Shown in pieces: positions 57,336 through 64,000 of a DNA stretch of 64,000 nt; positions within the stretch are counted from its first letter, which is position 1, and the number at the start of each line of letters is the position of its first letter. A program made the position numbers and the translations under genes. The notes beneath the pieces were generated by a model that did not search any database, was not told where the DNA came from, and saw only the letters and a program-made list of their open reading frames with translations. The stretch is from contig NZ_JAIGNK010000002.1 of NCBI RefSeq assembly GCF_019711435.1, forward strand, positions 620,001 through 684,000. Reading direction: 5' to 3'. This stretch comes from Qipengyuania polymorpha. GTDB taxonomy: Bacteria > Pseudomonadota > Alphaproteobacteria > Sphingomonadales > Sphingomonadaceae.

Positions 57336-59905
57336 GCCATGGCGACCCGCAGGTAGACCTGTCCAATTGCGACCGCGAGCCCATCCACCAGCTCGGCCGC
57401 ATCCAGGATTTCGGCGCGCTGCTGGCGGTGAACGCCGACTGGTTCCTCGCTCACCGCTCCGCCAATCTCGAAAGCATGCTCGGGCTCGAAAGCGAACTTG
57501 AAATAGGGTCACGCTTGTCGAACGCCATTTCGCAAGGTGCATTCCAGAGGCTGCGCAGCGGCGTCGCCGCACTGGTCGACAGTGACCAAGTCGAACGCAT
57601 CTTCGGTGTCGACCTTCTAGGCAATGGCAAGCTTTTCGATTGCGCAATCCACGCCTCAGGCCTCTACACTGTTATTGAAATCGAGCCTCATGCCGAGGGT
57701 GACCTTAACCGGCAAATAGCGCTGTTGCGCCCCGTCATGGCCCGGCTCGAGAAGCACGAAGATACCGGTCGCCTGCTAGACGAGGCGGCTCGCCAGTTGC
57801 GTGCCACGCTCGATATCGACCGGGTGATGGTCTACCGTTTTCACGGGGACCTGTCAGGTGAAGTGGTCGCTGAAGCGCGGCGCGACGATCTCGAGGCCTT
57901 TCACGGTTTGCGCTATCCGAAAAGCGACATTCCGGCACAGGCGCGCGAACTCTATAAGCGCAACCGTTTCCGCATCATAAGCGATGTGACTGCCGAAACC
58001 GTTCCGATCCTGCCGGAGCACTCCTCCGAAGGCGAACCGCTCGATTTGTCGATGAGCACGCTCCGTGCTGTTTCACCCATCCATGTCGAATATCTGCGCA
58101 ACATGGGCGTGGGCGCATCGCTGTCGATTTCGATCATCATCGGCGGCAAGCTTTGGGGATTGTTCGCCTGCCATCACTATGGCCCCAAGAAACTTCCCTA
58201 TTCGCAGCGCACCTCGGCAGAACTTTTCTCGGAGCTTTTTTCGCTGGTGCTAGAACGCGCGCTATTTCGCGAGCGCGAGGAACTGCGCGAGGCCCGGCGC
58301 AGCATTCATGACCGGCTGATGCGTGATATTGCGGCAGGTACGCCGCTGTCCGACACCCTGCCCACGCTTACCCCCGTCATTCAGCAGGTTATTCCCCACG
58401 ATGGCGCAAGCGTCTTCATCGAAGATATATACAATTCCAGTGGGTCTGCCCCGAACGAAGAAGAATTCCGGGCAGTGGTTTCAGGGCTCAACGCGGCTGC
58501 CACCAGTCGCATCCTCGCAACCGATGCGCTAAGCGAGCGATTGCCCAAGGCGGATAGGTTCGCCAACCGTGCCTCGGGCGCGATGGTGATACCTGTCTCG
58601 CGCACCCCGCGCGACTACCTTGTGCTGTGGCGCAAGCCGTTGACCCAGAAAGTGCTCTGGGCGGGCAATCCCGAAAAGCCGGTGGAATACGGCCCCAATG
58701 GCGCACGCCTGACCCCGCGCAAGAGTTTCGAGGCATGGCAGGAAACGGTCGAAGGCCGCAGCGCGCCATGGAGCGATGGCGAACTCCATGTTGCCGATGG
58801 CCTGCGCACGACGCTGCTCGAGATCATCCTTCGCCTGACCGATGAGGCCGTGCAGGAACGCGCCAAGTCACAGGCACAGCAGGAATTGCTGATCGCCGAG
58901 CTCAATCACCGTGTGCGCAACATCCTCAACCTCATCCGCGGCCTCATCAGCCAGTCTCGCCGCGAGGCGGAATCGATGGAGCAATTCACCGAAATCGTCG
59001 GCGGGCGCATTTCCTCGCTCGCCTCGGCGCACGACAATATCACCAAGAGCAACTGGTCACCCGCTCCGTTGAGCGAGCTTATCGAGACCGAAGCGCACGC
59101 CTATCTGAGCGCCGAAAAAGACCGTGTCTTTCTGAGCGGACCGAATGTGCTGCTCCAGCCCGAGGCCTATACGGTTGTCGCCTTGGTCATCCACGAGATG
59201 GTGACCAATTCCGCCAAATACGGCTCGTTGTCCGATAGTAGCGGCCAGCTCGAAATCACAATCTCGCGCAATGATGATGACTCGCTGCAGCTGACGTGGA
59301 AGGAAAGTGGCGGCCCGCCGGTGAAACCGCCCACGCGGCGCGGCTTCGGGTCCACTATCGTCGAACGCTCGATCCCCTTCGAACTGGGCGGGGAGGCAAA
59401 GGTCGACTACAAGCTCTCGGGACTGGAGGCGGACTTCTGCATCCCCTCTCGCTCTGTCGTCTGGAAAGGTGGGCACATGGGTTCGCAACCGGATAAATCC
59501 TCAGGCATTTTCAGCGGTCCAAAAGGCGAAACGCACGCACCCGAAAGCGTACTGCTTGTCGAGGACAGCATGATCATCGCGCTCGACACGGAAGACTGCC
59601 TGCGCGAACTCGGCGTGAAGAAAGTCATCGTCGAAAGCACGGTTGCGGGCGCGCTGGCCAGCCTTGAAAAACACGAGCCCGACCTCGCCATCCTCGACTA
59701 CAACCTCGGCAAGGAAAGCAGCGAGAAGGTGGCAGAAGAGCTGGCCCGCCGCTCCATCCCCTACTGGCTCGCCACCGGCTATGGTGAAATGGCCGAGCGC
59801 GTGGAAGAAATGGGCGCGCGCGGCCTGCTGACCAAGCCCTATGGCAAGGACGAGCTGGTCGGCATCATGGAAGAACTGGCTGGTTCGTCGAACGCGGCGG
59901 ATTGA
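57332..59905 (+). CDS. bphP: Bacteriophytochrome: PAS-GAF-PHY, HWE kinase and C-terminal receiver
   Basis: This 857-residue photoreceptor has the chromophore-binding Cys13 (VDLSNCDREPIHQLGRIQDF), a GAF domain with YPKSDIPAQARELYKRNRF and SPIHVEYLRNMGVGASLS, and a PHY domain with its tongue region around 430-470. An HWE/HisKA_2 kinase module follows (LLIAELNHRVRNILNLIRGL, then IHEMVTNSAKYGSL), and a C-terminal receiver (about 745-850) has Asp in AILDYNLGKESSEK and Lys in LTKPYGK. It senses red/far-red light. The receiver makes it a hybrid kinase, so the signal may go through a phosphorelay to PhyR or a free receiver. The 3' end overlaps manA by 41 bases. Confidence 0.94.
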   Translation: MSHGDPQVDLSNCDREPIHQLGRIQDFGALLAVNADWFLAHRSANLESMLGLESELEIGSRLSNAISQGAFQRLRSGVAALVDSDQVERIFGVDLLGNGKLFDCAIHASGLYTVIEIEPHAEGDLNRQIALLRPVMARLEKHEDTGRLLDEAARQLRATLDIDRVMVYRFHGDLSGEVVAEARRDDLEAFHGLRYPKSDIPAQARELYKRNRFRIISDVTAETVPILPEHSSEGEPLDLSMSTLRAVSPIHVEYLRNMGVGASLSISIIIGGKLWGLFACHHYGPKKLPYSQRTSAELFSELFSLVLERALFREREELREARRSIHDRLMRDIAAGTPLSDTLPTLTPVIQQVIPHDGASVFIEDIYNSSGSAPNEEEFRAVVSGLNAAATSRILATDALSERLPKADRFANRASGAMVIPVSRTPRDYLVLWRKPLTQKVLWAGNPEKPVEYGPNGARLTPRKSFEAWQETVEGRSAPWSDGELHVADGLRTTLLEIILRLTDEAVQERAKSQAQQELLIAELNHRVRNILNLIRGLISQSRREAESMEQFTEIVGGRISSLASAHDNITKSNWSPAPLSELIETEAHAYLSAEKDRVFLSGPNVLLQPEAYTVVALVIHEMVTNSAKYGSLSDSSGQLEITISRNDDDSLQLTWKESGGPPVKPPTRRGFGSTIVERSIPFELGGEAKVDYKLSGLEADFCIPSRSVVWKGGHMGSQPDKSSGIFSGPKGETHAPESVLLVEDSMIIALDTEDCLRELGVKKVIVESTVAGALASLEKHEPDLAILDYNLGKESSEKVAEELARRSIPYWLATGYGEMAERVEEMGARGLLTKPYGKDELVGIMEELAGSSNAAD

Positions 59906-60692
59906 ACACCAGCAGGCAACGCTCGCTGGCGGTGAAATCGATGTCGCGCAATTCCTTTGCCCAGCCGGACTGGCCAGGCGCGACAGCCTCGCCCGCAATC
60001 GTGCAATGGCCGGCCAGCGGCAGGATTTGCACTGCCCCTCGATAGGGCGCAATCTCCTGCCCGGGCACGCCTGCGACCTGCACGACGCTGTAATGCGGTC
60101 CGTCGACGAGCACCTGCGAGCGCCGCGGATCGACCTTGCGCCCTAGCCCTGCGGGATGAGGGCCTGGCCGAACCGAGCGCATGGCCTCGTCGAGGTGCAA
60201 TTCGCGCGGCCGCCCGTAGTCGTAGAGGCGAAAGGTCACGTCGGTGTTCTGCTGCACCTCTACCAGCGTGAGGCCCGGCCCGATGGCGTGGACCGTGCCG
60301 GAGGGAACATAGAGGAAATCGTCGACCTGCACCTCGCGCCAGTCGAGCATGCCTTCGATCGATCCGTCGAGCGCAGCGGAGCGAATGTCCTCTCGCGCGA
60401 CCTCCTGCCGAAATCCGATGGCGAGCCGCGCACCCGGCGCAGCCTGCGTTACCAGCCAGCATTCGTCCTTGCCTGCCCCGACCGGGCAATGTTCGGCAAG
60501 CGGATGGACCTGCACGGAAAGCTGCTCTGCCGTGAACAGATATTTGGTCAGGATGTCCCGAAGGAGGGCCGGGGTGTCGAACCAGATCTCGCCAACCGCA
60601 TCGCCGCAGGGCGAAGCGAAGGGGGCCGGCAAGTCGCGCCGCCCCCAAGGCTTGACGAGGCGTTTCATGCCCAGGATGCCGCCGCCGTTCAC
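59865..60692 (-). CDS. manA: Mannose-6-phosphate isomerase, class I
   Basis: This 275-residue short class I isomerase has metal-site motifs LSVQVHPLAEHCPVGAGK (Gln-His) and DFLYVPSGTVHAIG, with Glu in GKDECWLV and C-terminal strand residues. It links fructose-6-P and mannose-6-P. A GTG start at 60692 overlaps the stop of the upstream guanylyltransferase (GTGA); an in-frame ATG at 60668 is possible. With the upstream gene it provides GDP-mannose for exopolysaccharide. It also overlaps the convergent bphP gene by 41 bases. Confidence 0.87.
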   Translation of the reverse strand: MNGGGILGMKRLVKPWGRRDLPAPFASPCGDAVGEIWFDTPALLRDILTKYLFTAEQLSVQVHPLAEHCPVGAGKDECWLVTQAAPGARLAIGFRQEVAREDIRSAALDGSIEGMLDWREVQVDDFLYVPSGTVHAIGPGLTLVEVQQNTDVTFRLYDYGRPRELHLDEAMRSVRPGPHPAGLGRKVDPRRSQVLVDGPHYSVVQVAGVPGQEIAPYRGAVQILPLAGHCTIAGEAVAPGQSGWAKELRDIDFTASERCLLVFNPPRSTNQPVLP

Positions 60693-61705
60693 CTGCTCTC
60701 ATCCCCTGCAAGCGAACCGATTTTCTCGGCCGCATCCCGCGCCACGACGAGGACTTCGTCTCCCTCGACGACGATGATGACATCTTCAAGGCCCAGGGCG
60801 CTAACGCGCGGACCATTGCTGCGCACCATGACACGCTTGCAGTCGACCAGTCGGGCATTGCCGCTTGCGGCCCCGCCCTTGCTCTCATGCGCATCCATCA
60901 GTGCCTTCCACGAGCCGATGTCCGACCAGCCCATGTCGGCAGTCACCACCGCGGCATGGCGTGTGTTCTCCATCAGCGCGTAATCGATGCTCTCTGCCGC
61001 GATTGCAGAAAAGGATGCTTCGGCCGGGAGGAAGGTGTCACCCTTTTCCCGGCCCTCTTCGACTGCAGAGCGGACCAGTTCCGCCATCTCGGGCCGGAAT
61101 TGCGCAAGTTCGTCGAGGAGTTGCCCTGCCCGGAAAACGAAAATGCCTGCATTCCAGACGAAATTGCCGTCCGCGAGATAGGCTGCGGCCGTCGCTTCAT
61201 CGGGCTTCTCGACAAAGCGGGCCGTGCGATGCCCCGCCCCGAGGACTTCGCCGCGCTCGATATAACCGTAGCCCGTTTCGGGTCTGTCGGGCTCGATCCC
61301 GAGCGAAACGAGATTTCCGTCGGCGGCGAGTTCGCTTGCAGTATGGACCGCATCACGGAAGGCCGACTCGTCGGCAATATAATGGTCGCTGGGACAGGCC
61401 AGCATCAGTGTTTCCGGGTCCAGCCGCGCCGCCGCCAGCGCTATCGCGGGAGCTGTGTTGCGCGCGCAAGGTTCGACGATGAGTGCATGATTGCCCGCCT
61501 GCTCGGCCACCCACTGCCGGTGGGCCTCGCCCGCCACCACGAGTGGGGTGGCAAAAAGCGACCGGTCGGCCACCCGGTCCAGCGCCTGCTGGAACAGTGT
61601 CCGCTCCCCCAGGAGCTGCAGGAATGGCTTCGGCTTTTCCGGAGTGCTCACCGGCCACAGCCGCGTGCCCGAACCCCCACACAGGATGACCGGTTGTATT
61701 AGCAT
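60689..61705 (-). CDS. manC: Mannose-1-phosphate guanylyltransferase
   Basis: This 338-residue nucleotidyltransferase has the N-terminal VILCGGSGTRLWPVS motif, the active-site FVEKPDEATA and MENTRHAAVVTADMGWSDIG sequences. It is shorter than bifunctional AlgA/CpsB enzymes and lacks the C-terminal isomerase, which is supplied by the adjacent manA. It makes GDP-mannose from GTP and mannose-1-P. The start at 61705 (MLIQPVILCGG) was chosen over upstream ATG codons. Confidence 0.92.
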   Translation of the reverse strand: MLIQPVILCGGSGTRLWPVSTPEKPKPFLQLLGERTLFQQALDRVADRSLFATPLVVAGEAHRQWVAEQAGNHALIVEPCARNTAPAIALAAARLDPETLMLACPSDHYIADESAFRDAVHTASELAADGNLVSLGIEPDRPETGYGYIERGEVLGAGHRTARFVEKPDEATAAAYLADGNFVWNAGIFVFRAGQLLDELAQFRPEMAELVRSAVEEGREKGDTFLPAEASFSAIAAESIDYALMENTRHAAVVTADMGWSDIGSWKALMDAHESKGGAASGNARLVDCKRVMVRSNGPRVSALGLEDVIIVVEGDEVLVVARDAAEKIGSLAGDESR

Positions 61706-61757
61706 TTGCGGACCCGTTTTATCATGGCGAGGGCTATAACTGCGCCCTCGGGCCTTG

Positions 61758-62480
61758 TCAGTTAAAGAACCGCTGCTGGTAGTAGAAGGGCGCGGCCACC
61801 GGATTGCCCTGTGCATCGCGGGCCGGCTCGAAGCGTATCTGGCTGTACGACAGCTCGCATACCTTGGCGTCGGTTTCGGGGAACGGGCTGGCGCGATAGA
61901 CCGAACAGGAGGTCACGCGGCCTTCGGCGGAGACCATCAGCTTCACGATGACCGATTTGCCGATGCGCGCCTCGCGTCCGCCGGGAGGAATGGGAAAGGC
62001 GCTTGAATCGCTGATTGCGCGGGTGAGAACCGGCTTGGTCGCCGCAACACCGCCCTGCCCGCCGCCACCACGGCCTGCACCGGTACCTAGCCCGCTACCC
62101 GCCGCTCCGGTGCCCGCGCCAGCATCGGTGGCACCCGACGTCGTGGCCGTGCCCGTCGAGGATGCGCGGGGCTTGGGTGTGTCTTTCTTCGGCAGCTTGG
62201 GTTTGGGCGCCGTGACCGGTTGTGGCACGGCCTCCCGGCCAGGATCGCCCTGCGCACCTTCATCTGGTTCGGGCTCCACCACGGGTGTTTCTTCTTCAGG
62301 GGCAGTTACGGTCACCGTAAAGGCAGAGACCACGCTCTCTTCCACGCTCGCGACCGTGTTCGGCGCCAAGCTACGTATCAGTACGTAGAAGATTACCAAA
62401 TGAATCAAAGCTATAGCGAAGATAACCCAAGGGTTGGGTCGCTTCCTGGCGGTACTGAAATTGGTCGCTTGTTCGGCCAT
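61758..62480 (-). CDS. TonB-like energy transducer protein
   Basis: This 240-residue protein has one N-terminal membrane helix (about 18-38, [18 protein letters not shown]), a long Pro/Glu-, then Gly-rich periplasmic region (about 60-150), and a C-terminal domain with [20 protein letters not shown], ...[20 protein letters not shown]. That is TonB-like in layout, although the core differs in detail. No exbB/exbD is beside it. It is divergent from the following kinase gene. Confidence 0.82.
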   Translation of the reverse strand: MAEQATNFSTARKRPNPWVIFAIALIHLVIFYVLIRSLAPNTVASVEESVVSAFTVTVTAPEEETPVVEPEPDEGAQGDPGREAVPQPVTAPKPKLPKKDTPKPRASSTGTATTSGATDAGAGTGAAGSGLGTGAGRGGGGQGGVAATKPVLTRAISDSSAFPIPPGGREARIGKSVIVKLMVSAEGRVTSCSVYRASPFPETDAKVCELSYSQIRFEPARDAQGNPVAAPFYYQQRFFN

Positions 62481-62506
62481 ATCCGCATCAACGGCAAAGT
62501 TGGCCC

Positions 62507-64000
62507 ATGCGTTCCGCGCTGCGCGACATCGCGAACACGACGAGAGACCCGGAGGATTGGCACAGGATCATGGCTACGATTGCCGGCAGAAGCGAGCCCC
62601 TCACCCCGCGCGCAGCCCATTCCCTGAAAGGCTTCGTCTTCGCGTCGCTGATGATGCTTGCCTTCGGCGCGCTGGCTTATCTGTGCATCGAACTGACAAG
62701 GGGAAGCGGACGCATTGCCGTCATCTGGATTCCCAACGCGATCGTTGTCGCCATGCTCCTGCGATGGCGCGTCCCTGATGAAAGGCTCGCCATTGCGGCC
62801 TGTGTGCTGGGCAATGTCCTGGCGAATCTTGCTGTTGGAGATGCGCCGCTGGTCGCGGGCGGGCTGGCCCTCGCCAATGGTGCGGAAATCCTTCTCGCCG
62901 TGCTCCTGGCCCGCAAGTGGTGCGGTGGCGATCCGCGCATGGACGACATCAACGACCTGTCTCGCTTCGTGTTCGCAGCCGGGATCCTGGCGCCGACCGG
63001 CTCTGCCATGGTGGCCGCCTGTGTCTTGTGGCTGAACGGCCCGTTCGGCCTGGCGGGGATGACGCGCTGGGCGATGTCCGATTCGCTGAGCATGCTCATC
63101 ATCGCACCCAGCGCGATGGTAATTATCGACGCAGTCCGCAAACGGCGGAGGCCGACGCGGCGTGAACTGGTGGAATGGCTGCTGCTGACCGGCTTCGGCA
63201 CCACCGTGACACTGCTGGTTTTCAGCCAGACTACCTATCCTTTGCTCTTCATCATCCCGCTGGTGGTCATTTCGCACGCCTTTCGCCTCGGAACCCTGGG
63301 GACCGCGTTCTCGGTGCTCAAGGTCGCAACGATCGCCTCGATTTTCACCGAGCTGGGCCATGGCCCCATCAACCTGCTCCCGGTGGCCGCCGAATTCCAG
63401 TTGCTGCTGCTCGAGGGGTTCCTCGCGTCGGCACTCGTCGTCGGCCTGCCCGTGGCCGCCGCCTTGTCGACCCGCGAGCGGATTACCCGCGAGCTGGAGC
63501 TGCTGGCCGAGAATATTACCGATGCGATCCTGCGATATGACCTGCACGGCCTGTGCACCTACGCCTCGCCTTCGGTCACCGCCGTTCTCGGAGCCCCGCC
63601 GAGTGCCTTCATGGGGACGACCACCGATGAACGGGCGCATCGCGATTCGCGCGAAGACATCGCCCGGGTGCAAAGCCGTCTCCTTTCCGGATGCAGCGAT
63701 ACCGAGCGCTTCACCTATCGCCGCCTGCTCGACGATGCCGACGGCAATCCCGTCTACATCGAGGCCGACTGCGCCGTTGCCTACGACAACACCAATGGCG
63801 AACGCGAAGGGATCATCGTGTCCGCTCGCGATGTGACCGAGCGCGTGCAGCTCGAGCGCAAGCTCAAACGCGCAACCCGCCACGCCGAGAATGCCGCACG
63901 CGCCAAGGCGCAGTTTCTCGCCAATATGAGCCACGAAATCCGCACTCCGATGAACGGTGTGCTCGGCTTTGCCGACCTGCTGTGCCAGATGAAGCTCGAG
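62507..64000 (+). CDS. MASE1-domain PAS sensor histidine kinase, 3' end outside window
   Basis: The window holds 498 codons with no stop, so the gene is cut by the right edge. An N-terminal MASE1-type membrane sensor region with about eight helices (from [20 protein letters not shown]) is followed by a PAS domain ([20 protein letters not shown]). The start of a HisKA domain with the phospho-His in [20 protein letters not shown] comes last. This is a classical hybrid-kinase type H-box, unlike the HWE kinases elsewhere in the window. The start could also be ATG 62570. A receiver or further domains probably lie beyond the window. Confidence 0.85.
   Translation, partial: MRSALRDIANTTRDPEDWHRIMATIAGRSEPLTPRAAHSLKGFVFASLMMLAFGALAYLCIELTRGSGRIAVIWIPNAIVVAMLLRWRVPDERLAIAACVLGNVLANLAVGDAPLVAGGLALANGAEILLAVLLARKWCGGDPRMDDINDLSRFVFAAGILAPTGSAMVAACVLWLNGPFGLAGMTRWAMSDSLSMLIIAPSAMVIIDAVRKRRRPTRRELVEWLLLTGFGTTVTLLVFSQTTYPLLFIIPLVVISHAFRLGTLGTAFSVLKVATIASIFTELGHGPINLLPVAAEFQLLLLEGFLASALVVGLPVAAALSTRERITRELELLAENITDAILRYDLHGLCTYASPSVTAVLGAPPSAFMGTTTDERAHRDSREDIARVQSRLLSGCSDTERFTYRRLLDDADGNPVYIEADCAVAYDNTNGEREGIIVSARDVTERVQLERKLKRATRHAENAARAKAQFLANMSHEIRTPMNGVLGFADLLCQMKLE

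Noticed and set aside
62411-63934. 507-codon open frame antisense to the MASE1 kinase
   Set aside because: The plus strand has MASE1, PAS and an H-box (SHEIRTP); the antisense translation is Gln/Arg/Gly-rich without motifs.

Overview
The window looks like an ordinary stretch of chromosome from an alphaproteobacterium of the order Sphingomonadales, most probably the Erythrobacteraceae (Erythrobacter/Qipengyuania-like). This is inferred from the high G+C content and from gene content: cbb3-oxidase assembly genes with HemN, the complete PhyR-NepR-EcfG general stress hub, an NDUFA12-type complex I protein, ClpS, several HWE-type histidine kinases, and class I PHA synthase with a phasin. I saw no insertion sequence, prophage, CRISPR array or rRNA operon. 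Genes are densely packed with many ATGA/GTGA start-stop overlaps, and no gene-free stretch exceeds 300 bases.

Layout. 1-4773: end of a cbb3 oxidase biogenesis cluster (ccoG end, ccoH, ccoI, ccoS, a small Cys-rich secreted protein, hemN). 5019-9417: a tightly coupled three-gene unit of unknown role: a four-helix membrane protein, a DyP-type peroxidase and a cytochrome P450 that lacks the usual oxygen-activating I-helix motif. 9433-11671: a soluble winged-helix/TPR regulator divergent from two tandem, related 40-residue hydrophobic peptides. 11765-18645: a 1076-residue surface protein with Ig-like repeats and a C-terminal barrel, and two divergent paralogous regulators with a LuxR-like HTH joined to an alpha/beta-hydrolase-like domain. 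Two near-identical palindromes and a structured RNA with a strong intrinsic terminator lie among them. 18828-18997: tRNA-Thr and tRNA-Cys. 19112-24000: thioesterase, transglutaminase-like protease, crotonase, wHTH regulator and alanine aminotransferase.

23785-27763: PHA metabolism (phaC, an FG-GAP propeller protein, a phasin with a histone-like arm and two PhaR-type operators). 27967-36421: clpS, a DUF427 protein with a start problem, lipoproteins, lptF-lptG, acetyltransferases, a desaturase and a stand-alone receiver. 36672-41242: an FNR-like regulator, phyR, a CHASE/HWE kinase and nepR-ecfG, with two perfect EcfG-type promoters. 41297-50683: AI-2E family exporter, sodB, glmM, DUF1272, thiD, LOG-family protein, RTX protein, tRNA-Trp, aat, DUF2155, NDUFA12, DUF192 and recX. 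50813-64000: fatty acyl-AMP ligase, a receiver plus HWE kinase pair, telA/xpaC/PHA-granule-type genes, heme oxygenase with bacteriophytochrome, mannose-nucleotide genes, a TonB-like protein and the start of a MASE1 hybrid-type kinase.

How the parts fit. Three HWE/HisKA_2 kinases and two free receivers in the same window as phyR-nepR-ecfG suggest converging inputs, including red light through BphP, into one stress response. The most novel-looking parts are the membrane protein/DyP/P450 unit, and the surface protein with twin HTH-pseudohydrolase regulators, shared palindromes and structured RNA. All functional statements come from reading the sequence; no database search was run.
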